From: Actinomycetales bacterium | GTDB lineage: Bacteria > Actinomycetota > Actinomycetes > Actinomycetales > Microbacteriaceae | Direction of reading: 5' to 3' | DNA: 64,000 nucleotides | Assembly: GCA_015655415.1 (NCBI GenBank) | Contig: JAATFB010000060.1 | Coordinates: 1-64,000, forward strand | Part shown: in pieces, positions 19,591-29,057 of the stretch | How positions within the stretch are numbered: the stretch's first letter is position 1 | How the letters are laid out: every line of letters starts with the position of its first letter | The notes under the pieces: generated by a model | The model's input: the letters and a program-made list of their open reading frames with translations, nothing else | What the model was told of the DNA's origin: nothing | Database searches by the model: none | Made by a program: the position numbers and the translations under genes

Positions 19591-20688
19591 ATGCAAATGC
19601 AATGGCGCATTTCGTCCCGAACACGCATGGCACGTGCCGGCACCGCCATCGCGGCGATCGCGGCTGCGGCCGTGATCCTCGCCGGCTGCAGTTCGACCTC
19701 GACGGCCACGTCGAACTCCACCAGCACCAGCGCGAGCACGAGCGACCCCGCTCTGGCCCCGCTCATCGCGGCGGCGAAGAAGGAGGGCTCGCTCCTGGTC
19801 TACGGCTCCCCCGGCGAGCCCGGGCTCAAGGCGGCGGTGGCCGGCTTCAGCCAGAAGTACGGGATCAAGGCGAGCTACGTCCGACTCGTCGGCGGTGACC
19901 TCGAATCCCGATACAGCTCGGAGAAGCAGGCGGGTTCCCCGACTGCCGACGTTCTCATGCTCAATCTCGACAGCTTTGCGGACACCGCGAAGCAGCAGGG
20001 GCTCATCACCGACCCCGCTGACCTCAAGATCCCCGGCTATCCCTGGGGCTTCCCCTCGAAGTTCCTGCTCTCCGACTACGGAACCGCAGTCGTCGGCCTG
20101 CAGATCCGCGGCATCACCTACAACACCAACTACGTGAAGCCAGGCGAGATCAAGACCTGGAGCGACCTGCTGAACCCCAAGTGGAAGGGCCACATCGGCG
20201 TTCCGGATCCGACCTCGGCGGCGGTCTACGTCGGCCACTGGTACACCGTCGGTCAGCACCAGAAGGGCGGCGCGCAGAAATTCCTCGAGGGCGTGCACGC
20301 TCAGCTCGCCCACAACGGCGTCTACGCGAGCGGCGTCCCGGCCTCGGCTGCGGCCGGTTCCGGCGAGGTGTGGATCGTGCCGATGAACATCGCGAGCACG
20401 ACCAAGACGGTCTCCGACCAGGGGGCCCCGCTCAAGTTCGTCGTCCCGTCCCAGACGACGACCGACCAGCAGGTGATCTTCGCGAACAGCGATCCCGCCC
20501 ACCCGAACGCGGCAAAGCTCTTCATCGCCTACATGATGTCGAAAGAGGGCGCCGACACGATGGCGACGAACAACAACGAGACCTCGCCATTCGACACCGG
20601 CAAGCTGCCGAAGACGCTGTGGAACTGGGCGCCGTCGCTCGCAGACAAAGAGCAGAGCGACGTCAACCTCTGGCTCACCGGCCGATAA
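19591..20688 (+). CDS. ABC transporter solute-binding lipoprotein 2, paralog of the preceding gene
   Basis: Lipobox VILAGCSS and long blocks shared with binding protein 1 (SDLL.PKWKGHIGVPDPTSAAVY.GHWYTV.QHQKGGAQKFLEGV). Confidence 0.88.
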   Translation: MQMQWRISSRTRMARAGTAIAAIAAAAVILAGCSSTSTATSNSTSTSASTSDPALAPLIAAAKKEGSLLVYGSPGEPGLKAAVAGFSQKYGIKASYVRLVGGDLESRYSSEKQAGSPTADVLMLNLDSFADTAKQQGLITDPADLKIPGYPWGFPSKFLLSDYGTAVVGLQIRGITYNTNYVKPGEIKTWSDLLNPKWKGHIGVPDPTSAAVYVGHWYTVGQHQKGGAQKFLEGVHAQLAHNGVYASGVPASAAAGSGEVWIVPMNIASTTKTVSDQGAPLKFVVPSQTTTDQQVIFANSDPAHPNAAKLFIAYMMSKEGADTMATNNNETSPFDTGKLPKTLWNWAPSLADKEQSDVNLWLTGR

Positions 20689-20705
20689 GAGAAGGGGCTG
20701 TCTCG

Positions 20706-21236
20706 ATGATTCCAGTAGGCACGCCGACCACCGACATCAGCGACGCGCATCCGGATCTCCAGGTCTGCGAGACGCAGTTCACCCGGTACGGCGGCAAGAC
20801 AGCCTTCGGCGGTCGCATCCGGACCCTCAAGTGCCTGGAGGACACGGCGCTCCTCATGCAGGTGCTCGGTCAGCCGGGCCACGGCGCGGTGCTCGTCGTC
20901 GACGGGGAGGCGTCCATGCGCAGCGCGCTGCTGGGCGACCGGCACGCCGGCATGGCGGCCGCGAACGGATGGGCGGGCGTCATCGTGTACGGTGCCGTGC
21001 GCGACAGCGTGGGCATCGGACGGCTCGAGCTCGGGGTGAAGGCCCTCGGGGTGACGCCCAGGCGCAGCGGCAAGTCGGCGCTCGGCGCGGTCGACGCACC
21101 CGTCCGCTTCGGCGGCGCCGAGTTCGTCGCGGGCGGCTACCTGTGGAGCGACGAGGACGGTGTCGTGGTCGCCCCGCCCGGCTGGGACTCCGACTCGCTC
21201 GAGCCGGCGCCGCAGCAGCAGGCGTACGCGCACTGA
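20706..21236 (+). CDS. RraA-like / 4-hydroxy-4-methyl-2-oxoglutarate aldolase-family protein
   Basis: PTTDISDAHPDLQVCETQF, GDRHAGMAAANGWAGVIVYGAVRDS, LGVTPRRSGKSALG. Confidence 0.85.
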   Translation: MIPVGTPTTDISDAHPDLQVCETQFTRYGGKTAFGGRIRTLKCLEDTALLMQVLGQPGHGAVLVVDGEASMRSALLGDRHAGMAAANGWAGVIVYGAVRDSVGIGRLELGVKALGVTPRRSGKSALGAVDAPVRFGGAEFVAGGYLWSDEDGVVVAPPGWDSDSLEPAPQQQAYAH

Positions 21237-21242
21237 GTCCCG

Positions 21243-21282
21243 GGGGGTCGGGCGGCGATCGTCACGACGCCGCCCGACCCCC
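21243..21282. terminator. Hairpin between convergent rraA-like and MmgE/PrpD genes
   Basis: GGGGGTCGGGCGGCG / CGCCGCCCGACCCCC, perfect 15-bp stem, 10-nt loop. Confidence 0.7.
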
Positions 21283-21369
21283 GGGGCTGCCGAGAAAGCC
21301 GGACAACATCGCGAGGGGACGCGATCAGGGTCGCGCAGGCCACCGAGGCGCGTGCCCGCCCGGGAGGCC

Positions 21370-22800
21370 TCAGCGCTCCCGGACCCGACGCAGCACCTCC
21401 GCCGCGCTGTGGATCGCGCCGGGTTCCTCGGCATGAAGCAGTGCGCTCTCGAGGGCCACGACGTCGGCATCGCCTAGGCCGAAGGCGGCGTTGCCGCGGA
21501 ACTTCGCTGCGACCGCCGCCTCGCTCATCGGATTGGCTTCCGTGCCGCGCGGCTCCGGCACCTCCACGACGTATCGCGAACCGTCGCGCATCCGTACCTC
21601 CAGTCCGCCGGGGTAGACCTGGCGGCCGTTGTCGAACTTCTCGCTCACCTCGTACTCGACGGTGGCCGCCAGGTCGAGCACCGCCTGATCGCGCAGTCCC
21701 TTCTCCGTGTAGGTGTTCAGGTCGACGCGGCCGTGCAGGAGCATCGCCGACACGGAGTATTGCAAGCTGAACTTGCCGCCGTACGGGGTGAGCGGGCGGA
21801 TGCGCGTCTCGCGCGGCTCAAGCACTATCGTCACCGCCGGACTGGGGACGATCGCGGTGATCTCGGCGATCTCGGCGAGCCGGTCCTCGATCTGCGCGCG
21901 GATCTCCAGCGCCGCGTCGAGCGCCCCGTGCATCCAGTAGCAGGAGGGGTAGGCCTTGTAAGCCATCCTCGGCGTCTCCCATTCCCGGCCCAGCGAGTCG
22001 AGAACGGGGCTCATGTCGACGTCCGCGTAGCCCGTGAGCGCCTCGTAGAGCCCGTAGCGGCCCTCGAAGACGTCGTCGGGGCCCTCTGCTCCTAGTGCGG
22101 CGAGCTCGGCGGAGAGGATGCCGTTGTGTGCTGCCCAGCCGGCGTGCAGATGCTTGTTCGGCGTGCCCTTCGCGATCCAGGCATTGAGCCCGCCGGCGGT
22201 GTCGCCGGCGATGCCGAAGGCGTTCGTCGTCGCCCGCGCGTCGAGGCCGAGCACCAGGGCGGCGCCCGCGGTCGCACCGAAGACGCCCGCGGTCAGTGTC
22301 GCGTGGAATCCGTGCTTCTGAAAGTGGATGGGGCCCCCCATGCCGATTCGGGTCGCCACCTCGTTGCCCGCGACGAGAGCCGCCACGAACTGCCGCCCGT
22401 CGGCGTCGGTGCGCTCCGACATCGCGAACGCGGCGGGCGTGACGATCGTGCTCGCATGCACGCGGGAGTCCGTGTCGATGTCGTCGAAGTCGATCGAGTG
22501 CTCGAGCGAGCCGTTCGCATAGGCGGCGTGCGCGGCAGGAACGCGATGCGGGATGCCGATGACCGATGCCTCCTCGACCCCGCGCATCCGCGCGAACAGG
22601 GCGACCGAGGCACGCGCGGTCGCCGCCTCGCCCGGCAGCACGGCCCCGGCGATGCCGACCCCGATCGTGTCGAGCGCGTGGAGCTTCGCCGCGGTGACGA
22701 CCTCCGGCGGGACGTCCTCGTAGCGCAGCCCGCTCACCCATCCCGCGATGCGTCGCGCGGCCGTCTCGCTCGCCCCCGTGTGTGCGGTGTGTTCGCGCAT
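21370..22800 (-). CDS. MmgE/PrpD-family protein
   Basis: HALDTIGVGIAGA, AAYANGSLEHSIDFDDID, HAGWAAHNGILSAELAALG; start trimmed to MREHTAH. Confidence 0.88.
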   Translation of the reverse strand: MREHTAHTGASETAARRIAGWVSGLRYEDVPPEVVTAAKLHALDTIGVGIAGAVLPGEAATARASVALFARMRGVEEASVIGIPHRVPAAHAAYANGSLEHSIDFDDIDTDSRVHASTIVTPAAFAMSERTDADGRQFVAALVAGNEVATRIGMGGPIHFQKHGFHATLTAGVFGATAGAALVLGLDARATTNAFGIAGDTAGGLNAWIAKGTPNKHLHAGWAAHNGILSAELAALGAEGPDDVFEGRYGLYEALTGYADVDMSPVLDSLGREWETPRMAYKAYPSCYWMHGALDAALEIRAQIEDRLAEIAEITAIVPSPAVTIVLEPRETRIRPLTPYGGKFSLQYSVSAMLLHGRVDLNTYTEKGLRDQAVLDLAATVEYEVSEKFDNGRQVYPGGLEVRMRDGSRYVVEVPEPRGTEANPMSEAAVAAKFRGNAAFGLGDADVVALESALLHAEEPGAIHSAAEVLRRVRER

Positions 22801-22952
22801 CCTCGAGCTCCTCGCTGTCTGGTCGTACAGGACAATAGGCTGCCCATCAGGGCGAACAGGGCGGTGGCGCACTCGGCGCCATCTCCTCGTCACATGTGCA
22901 CCGGTCAGGAGGTTTGACCCGCGCAGCCGGCAGAACTACATTAGCTTGTGCG

Positions 22953-22965
22953 ACCGTAATACAGG
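22953..22965. promoter_or_regulatory. GTAATAC palindrome, candidate GntR operator site 4
   Basis: ACCGTAATACAGG upstream of ALDH 2, between divergent transcription units. Confidence 0.6.
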
Positions 22966-23036
22966 ATGCCAATTTGGCACCTGTGCGGCTGCCGCGGACG
23001 ATCGTCGTCCGGATGCGCTGAGAGGTGATCAGTTCG

Positions 23037-24497
23037 ATGGAGAGCTATCGGGAGCAGTTGATCGACGGCGAGCTGGTGCGCGGCCACGGGCCCGAGTTCG
23101 AGTCGATCAACCCTTACACCGAGAAGCCCTGGGCGGTGTTCACCGAGGCCGACGAGGGCGATGTCGATCGCGCAGTGACGGCCGCCGAGCGCGCCTTCGA
23201 GTCCTGGCGCAAGACATCGGGAGTCGAGCGGGCGCGTCTCATGAACGCCCTCGCGGACGTGATCGAGCGCGATATCGACCGCCTCGCGCAGATCGAGACG
23301 AACGACAACGGCAAGCTCATCAAGGAGAACAGGAACCAGATCCTGTTCGCCGCGCGCAACTTCCGTTTCTACGCGGGCTATATCGACAAGATCGCCGGCG
23401 AAGTGAAGACGATGGATGCGTACACGAGCTTCGACTTCACGGTCCGCGAGCCGATCGGCGTCTGCGCGCTCATCACCGCGTGGAACTCGCCACTGCAGCT
23501 CCTCAGCAACAAGCTCCCCCCCGCGCTGGCCGCAGGCAACACCGCAGTCATCAAGCCGTCCGAGTTCACGTCGGCGAGCACACTTGAGCTTGCGAGTCTC
23601 GCGATCGAGGTCGGCTTCCCTCCGGGGGTCATCAACGTCATCACAGGCTTCGGCAGCACCGGCGCCCTGCTCACCTCGCACCCAGGGGTGGGCAAGATCA
23701 GCTTCACGGGAGGCATCGAGACGGCGAAGCGCATCGCCGCGGCAGCGGCGGCGAACATCGTGCCGTGCAGCCTTGAGCTCGGCGGGAAGTCGGCGAACAT
23801 CATCTTCGAGGACGCCCCGTATGAGAAGGCGATCGCCGGTGCGATCGGCGGCGTCTTCGCGGCGGCCGGGCAGAGCTGCGTGGCCGGTTCCCGGCTGCTC
23901 GTCCAGGCGTCCATCTACGAGAGGGTCGTCGAGGACATCGCGCAGTGGGCGTCGCGGATAAAGCTGGGCGACCCGACGGACGCTGAGACGCAGATGGGAC
24001 CGATCGCCTTCCGGGGTCACTATGAGAGGGTCCTCGCCCACATCGCGGACGCGCTCGAGGACGGCTCCCGGCTGGTGGCCGGGGGTCACCCCGCGGCGCT
24101 TGGCGGCCTCTTCATCGAGCCGACGGTGTTCGCGGACGTCGACAACAGCTCGCGACTCGCGCAGAACGAGGTCTTCGGGCCGATCCTCGCGATCATCCCG
24201 TTCGACGACGAGGCCGAGGCGATCGCGATAGCGAACGACTCCAGGTTCGGCCTTGCCGGCGGTGTCTGGTCGAAGGACGTCACCCGAGCGTTGTCCGTGG
24301 CCAAGGAGATCCGCTCCGGCATCATCTGGGTCAACACCTACCGCACCAGCGCGGCGCAGGCTCCGTCGGGAGGCTTCAAGCAGAGCGGCTACGGCCGTGA
24401 GCGCGGCACCGAGGCGCTCCTCGACTACACGGTCGTCAAGAGCACCCTCGTCGACCTCACCGACACAGTTCGCGACCCGTTCGTCCTCGGTCGCTAG
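23037..24497 (+). CDS. NAD(P)-dependent aldehyde dehydrogenase 2
   Basis: ITAWNSPL, FTGGIETAKRIA, LELGGKSANIIF, AGQSCVAGSR; 23025 is an alternative start. Confidence 0.92.
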   Translation: MESYREQLIDGELVRGHGPEFESINPYTEKPWAVFTEADEGDVDRAVTAAERAFESWRKTSGVERARLMNALADVIERDIDRLAQIETNDNGKLIKENRNQILFAARNFRFYAGYIDKIAGEVKTMDAYTSFDFTVREPIGVCALITAWNSPLQLLSNKLPPALAAGNTAVIKPSEFTSASTLELASLAIEVGFPPGVINVITGFGSTGALLTSHPGVGKISFTGGIETAKRIAAAAAANIVPCSLELGGKSANIIFEDAPYEKAIAGAIGGVFAAAGQSCVAGSRLLVQASIYERVVEDIAQWASRIKLGDPTDAETQMGPIAFRGHYERVLAHIADALEDGSRLVAGGHPAALGGLFIEPTVFADVDNSSRLAQNEVFGPILAIIPFDDEAEAIAIANDSRFGLAGGVWSKDVTRALSVAKEIRSGIIWVNTYRTSAAQAPSGGFKQSGYGRERGTEALLDYTVVKSTLVDLTDTVRDPFVLGR

Positions 24498-24525
24498 CGC
24501 CAATCGCAATCGAAGGGAACGGATC

Positions 24526-25410
24526 GTGACAGAGCAGCGCATCGCCGTGGTCGGTCTCGGGAACATGGGCGGTGCCGTCGCCGCGAATCTCGCGCAGCGA
24601 GGCGAGCGGGTCACCGGCTTCGACCTCTTCGAGCCAGCCCGCAGGCGTGCGGAGGAAGCAGGTGTTCGGGCGTTCGACAGCATCGCCGAGGCCATCACAG
24701 ACGCCGACGTCATCGTGACCAGCCTGCCCAACGGCGCTATCGTCAAGAGCGTCTATCTCGGCGATGACGGTGTCATCGCTCACGCGGCGCCTGGTGCATT
24801 GGTCATCGAGCTGAGCACCATCAGCCAGCAGGACATGATCGAGGTCGGGAACGCCGCTTCCGCCGCCGGCCTCCGCGTCGTGGACTGCGCGGTGAGTGGC
24901 AGCCCCGCCCAGGGCGGCAGCGGTGACCTCGCGCTCATCGTCGGCGCCACCGATGACGACCTGGCGATCGCCCAGCCGGTGCTGCGCGAGATCGGCTCGA
25001 GCCTCCAGCACGTCGGCGGCGTGGGCAAGGGGAAGGTCGTCAAGCTGGTCAACAACCTGATGGCCATGGGGAACGTGCTCGTCGCGGCCGAGGCGTTCCA
25101 GATCGGCATCGCTGCAGGGATGGACGCACAGCGTCTCTACGACGTGCTCTCGACGAGCGGCGGCCGCTCGCACCACTTCGTCAACCGCTTCCCGAAGGCC
25201 ATCGCCGGGGACTTCGCCCCCGGTTTCACCATCGCGCTCGGCGAGAAGGACCTCGGCTTGGGCATTCAGCTCGCGCACGATGTCGGCGTTCCCGCACCGG
25301 CCGCTGAGACGGTGCACGCGATGTATGGCGTGGCGATGGCGGAGGGCGACGGCGATGACGACATCGTCGGCCTCCTTCGGATGTACCAGCGTTGGACGCC
25401 CCGGCGCTGA
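24526..25410 (+). CDS. NAD(P)-dependent beta-hydroxyacid dehydrogenase 2
   Basis: VVGLGNMGGAVAANLAQRG, DCAVSGSPAQGGSGDLALIVG, GKVVKLVNNLM; GTG start. Confidence 0.88.
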   Translation: MTEQRIAVVGLGNMGGAVAANLAQRGERVTGFDLFEPARRRAEEAGVRAFDSIAEAITDADVIVTSLPNGAIVKSVYLGDDGVIAHAAPGALVIELSTISQQDMIEVGNAASAAGLRVVDCAVSGSPAQGGSGDLALIVGATDDDLAIAQPVLREIGSSLQHVGGVGKGKVVKLVNNLMAMGNVLVAAEAFQIGIAAGMDAQRLYDVLSTSGGRSHHFVNRFPKAIAGDFAPGFTIALGEKDLGLGIQLAHDVGVPAPAAETVHAMYGVAMAEGDGDDDIVGLLRMYQRWTPRR

Positions 25411-25428
25411 ATGTGGGGCAGCCGATGA

Positions 25429-25596
25429 CGACGAGGGCTGCTGCGCGTCACCCGGGTGGTCATCGAGGCCAAGAGCATCCGGCCCCACGGGGACGCGACA
25501 GACAATCTCTGGATGAGCGACGGCGCCCCCGAGTTCCCGATGGCCCGTCAGGTCGCCGGCGTGAAGGCGGCGATCGACCGCGAGGTCAACGACTGA
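25429..25596 (+). pseudogene. Possible 3' remnant of a degraded gene
   Basis: Open GC3-biased frame ...[52 protein letters not shown]; too short for the ORF track and without a convincing start. Confidence 0.35.
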
Positions 25597-26776
25597 TCTT
25601 TCCCATCGACCTCGCCAGGGGCGCAAGGAGCACTGCTCGCGCCGACATGACGGCGGCGATCGTGACGAGCAAGGCCAGGGCGAAGACCGCGACACCCCAC
25701 CAATCGGTCGCGTCGCGGGCCGTGAACATGTGGTTCAGGTTGCGAAGGGCACCGGTGGAGAACACGAGCACGACGTGCACCACGGTGAAGGCGACGAAGT
25801 AGATCATGACCGGGAAATGAACGGCACGCGCCCACTCGATCGGATAGCCGCGGTTCAGCCGCTGGGCGTTCACGGGCCATGCACCGCTCATGCGGATGCC
25901 GGTGATAGCGGCGAGCGGAGCCGCAAGGAACACCGTGGCGAAGTAGGACAACTGCTGGAGGGCGTTGTAGTTCGTCCATCCGTCGTCCAGCGGCCAGTTC
26001 ATCGACGCGTACTGCAGGGCCGCGGAGACCGCGTTGGGGAACACCTCCCAGCTCGTGGGCACGATCCGCGCCCATTGGCCCGTGCTGAACAACAGCACGA
26101 CGAACAGCGCGCCGTTCGCGAGCCAGAGCGCGTCGACGCTGAGATGCAGCCACAGCTCGAGGCTGATCTTGCGGGCATGTGAGCTGCGTGGCCCCCGCGT
26201 ACGCGTCCAATAGGCGGCTGGACGCTTGGTCGTGCGCACGAGCCAACCGCTTCGCACGATGAGCACCAGGAAAAACAGATTGGCGAAGTGCTGCCACCCA
26301 AGCCATGCGGGCAGCCCGATCGGCGTCCACCCGGGGATGGGCGCCGATCCCGGGTAGCGCTCGATGAAGGCCCCGACGCCATCCAGCGAACGCAGCCATC
26401 GCGCCGCCAGGACGACGGCCACGGCAAGCACGATGACCCCGACCGCCGCACCGCCCCGGCCGAGCACACGTCGGCTCACGCGTCGGCGGGGCGGCGCGGG
26501 AGCCGTGGCGGGTGGTGCCTCGTGAGCCGCAGCCGCCGGGGGCGCGGCCGAGGTGGGCGGCGCCGGCTCGCCGCCGCCCCGCGATCCGCGCGGTCCGTCG
26601 GTCGTGGTGGGAGCAGCAGCCGCGCCCGGCGTGGCGATCAACCCGCTGCGCCGGCCCGGCGGCCTCACTGCGGCGGCATCCTCCTGCGGCGGCTTGACAG
26701 CGGTGGACTCCGCGCCGGATGTTCCCGGTGTGGCGGAGAGCCCCGCTCTCCGGCGCGGCACAGGCTGGTCGTTCAC
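25586..26776 (-). CDS. Membrane cytochrome b/b6-domain protein with disordered N-terminus
   Basis: 396 aa, several TM helices with His residues ([34 protein letters not shown]); overlaps etfA (ATGA). Confidence 0.72.
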   Translation of the reverse strand: MNDQPVPRRRAGLSATPGTSGAESTAVKPPQEDAAAVRPPGRRSGLIATPGAAAAPTTTDGPRGSRGGGEPAPPTSAAPPAAAAHEAPPATAPAPPRRRVSRRVLGRGGAAVGVIVLAVAVVLAARWLRSLDGVGAFIERYPGSAPIPGWTPIGLPAWLGWQHFANLFFLVLIVRSGWLVRTTKRPAAYWTRTRGPRSSHARKISLELWLHLSVDALWLANGALFVVLLFSTGQWARIVPTSWEVFPNAVSAALQYASMNWPLDDGWTNYNALQQLSYFATVFLAAPLAAITGIRMSGAWPVNAQRLNRGYPIEWARAVHFPVMIYFVAFTVVHVVLVFSTGALRNLNHMFTARDATDWWGVAVFALALLVTIAAVMSARAVLLAPLARSMGKISR

Positions 26777-27750
26777 GAGTCGCGCGCTTCGATCGCCTCG
26801 ACGACCTTGGGGACAACGTCGAAGACATCGCCGACGATGCCGAAGTCGGCGATGTCGAAGATGGGGGCGTCCGCGTCCTTGTTGATCGCCACGATCGTCT
26901 TGGCAGTCTGCATTCCGGCCAGGTGCTGCACCGCTCCCGATATGCCGAGCGCGACATACAGATCCGGAGACACCTGCACTCCCGTCTGCCCCACCTGCCG
27001 ATCCTGGGGAACATACCCGGCATCGACGGCCGCTCGACTGGCGCCGACGGCGGCGCCGAGCACGTCCGCGAGCCGCTCGACCAGGGCGAAGTTCGCGGCG
27101 GAGCCCAGGCCTCGACCGCCTGCCACGACCTTGGCGGCCGAGCGCAGCTCGGGGCGGTCGGATGTCGTCCTGATCGCCTCGACCGATGTGATCGTGGCGG
27201 CCGGCAGCTCACCGCCGAGGCCATCGATTCTCTCGACCCGCAGACTCTGCGCGCCGGTTCTCATGTCGAGCGCACCCTCACGCACGGTCGCCACGACGGG
27301 TCCGAAACTCGCCGCCGACTGCACGGTGTAGGTTCCGCCGAACACGGAATGGCACACGACGACGCCTTCGTCGTCGCGCATCAGGCCAGTGGCGTCCACC
27401 GCGACTGCCGCCTTCGCCCGGGCGGCGAGGCGCCCCGCGACGTCACGACCGTCGATCGTGTTCGAGATGAGCACGGCATCCGGCCGCTCGGCCTTTATCG
27501 CGGCGGCCAGCGCGGAGACCATGGGCTCGACCAGCGCATGGCTGTCCGTCTCGGCGACGAGCACGCGGCTGGCCCCCAACTCCGCCGAGCGCTCCGCGGC
27601 CGGCCCGATGTGCTCGGAGCGCCCCACCACGACGGCCACGGGCGTGCCGATCTGTGCCGCCACGCCGAGCAGTCCCGCGGCCGAGTCGAGCACGGTGCCC
27701 GTCGGCGAGAGATCGATGAGAACCAGAATCGGATTCATGCTGCGCCTCAC
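26773..27750 (-). CDS. etfA: Electron transfer flavoprotein subunit alpha
   Basis: [73 protein letters not shown] signature. Confidence 0.93.
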   Translation of the reverse strand: MRRSMNPILVLIDLSPTGTVLDSAAGLLGVAAQIGTPVAVVVGRSEHIGPAAERSAELGASRVLVAETDSHALVEPMVSALAAAIKAERPDAVLISNTIDGRDVAGRLAARAKAAVAVDATGLMRDDEGVVVCHSVFGGTYTVQSAASFGPVVATVREGALDMRTGAQSLRVERIDGLGGELPAATITSVEAIRTTSDRPELRSAAKVVAGGRGLGSAANFALVERLADVLGAAVGASRAAVDAGYVPQDRQVGQTGVQVSPDLYVALGISGAVQHLAGMQTAKTIVAINKDADAPIFDIADFGIVGDVFDVVPKVVEAIEARDS

Positions 27751-28523
27751 AGGAGCTTGGAATCGGCGAGAAAGTCAACGAGGCGACCGGCCGCATCCCC
27801 CTCGTCGACGAGCTTGAGACCAGCCACGCGCTCTGGTCGTCTGGCGACGCCGAGGACGATGGAATGGGCCCGCGTTTCGTCCTCGATGGCGACGCCGAGG
27901 TCCGAGACCGACAACGTCATGAGCGGCTTCCGGCGCGCTGCGATGGCGCTCTTCAGACTCGGGAAGCGCGGATCCGGCAGCGCCTCGGTGATCGAGATGA
28001 CACAGGGCGTCGCCGCTTCGACGGTGAGCCTGGCCGAGGCGGTCGCCCGTGTGCCTGCGACGCGCCCTTCGTCGATGCCAACGGTTGAGAGGCTGGTCGC
28101 GCTCGGCACCTGCAGGAATTCCGCGATCGCCGCGGGAACGGCGCCACTTGCGCCATCGGTCGACCGGTCACCGGCGACGACCAGGTCGAAGCCGATCCGG
28201 CGAACGGCCGCGGCCAGGACCTCGGCCGTCGTGACGAGATCGGCGCCTCTAAGGGCCTCGTCGGCGACGAGCACCGCACTGTCCGCCCCCATCGCCAGCG
28301 CCTTGCGGATCGATGGCTCAGACGACGCCGGCCCCATGGACAGCGCCACGATCTCGGTTCCGTCGTGCTCGTCGGCGTAGCTCAGCGCAACCTCGAGCGC
28401 GCGTTCATCGATCTCATCGAGCACGGCGCCGCTCGCTGCGCGATCGGCCAGGCCGGTCTGCTCGTCGAGCACACGCTGGCCGTAGGTGTCCGGAACTTCC
28501 TTGACCAGCACCACGATCTTCAC
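27747..28523 (-). CDS. etfB: Electron transfer flavoprotein subunit beta
   Basis: GTG-start [25 protein letters not shown]...[28 protein letters not shown]; overlaps etfA. Confidence 0.93.
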   Translation of the reverse strand: MKIVVLVKEVPDTYGQRVLDEQTGLADRAASGAVLDEIDERALEVALSYADEHDGTEIVALSMGPASSEPSIRKALAMGADSAVLVADEALRGADLVTTAEVLAAAVRRIGFDLVVAGDRSTDGASGAVPAAIAEFLQVPSATSLSTVGIDEGRVAGTRATASARLTVEAATPCVISITEALPDPRFPSLKSAIAARRKPLMTLSVSDLGVAIEDETRAHSIVLGVARRPERVAGLKLVDEGDAAGRLVDFLADSKLL

Positions 28524-28650
28524 TCGGGCACCTCCCCGCGGGCCCGGACCGGGGTCGCCTCTGACCGCCCGACCATCGCCCACCTCTTCGCCGGCACATC
28601 TGACCCCTCGACGATTGCGCGCACCGGCTCCCTTGCGCAGCATCACCACG

Positions 28651-28663
28651 TCAATAATACAGT
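28651..28663. promoter_or_regulatory. TAATAC half-palindrome, candidate GntR operator site 5
   Basis: TCAATAATACAGT (minus strand ACTGTATTATTGA) upstream of etfB. Confidence 0.5.
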
Positions 28664-29057
28664 ACGACAGTCTCGCACCAGGCGTGATGTCGCTGATCGG
28701 CGGCGACCTGGCCCTCACCTCCACCCCGGGACGGGCGTGCGCGCCCGCGCCCAGGTCGCGCATCGTCAGGCCGACGGCAGCTGGCTGCGCGTGCTCGACC
28801 GGCCGGAGCGCCTCCGGCCGAGCGCGACCGGGACCACATCGCAGGAGTGAGCCTCAACACCTCCACCGCACTGGTCGGCTGAGAGCATTCGCAGCCCAGA
28901 AGACGCACCGAGTCGACGCGCATACGGGTTCTCAGCGAATTGACCTACCCTCTAGTCAGACCGTTCCGCCCCCGGAACGGCGCACTCCGCACCGCCGTCC
29001 GCACCGCGCCCGCTCCGCCGGAGACCACCGCACACCCCGGCAGAAACCCCATCGCCT

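Noticed and set aside
6359-28663. Catabolic island as an integrative element
   Set aside because: No integrase, tRNA boundary or att-like repeats seen; composition looks like the rest of the window.
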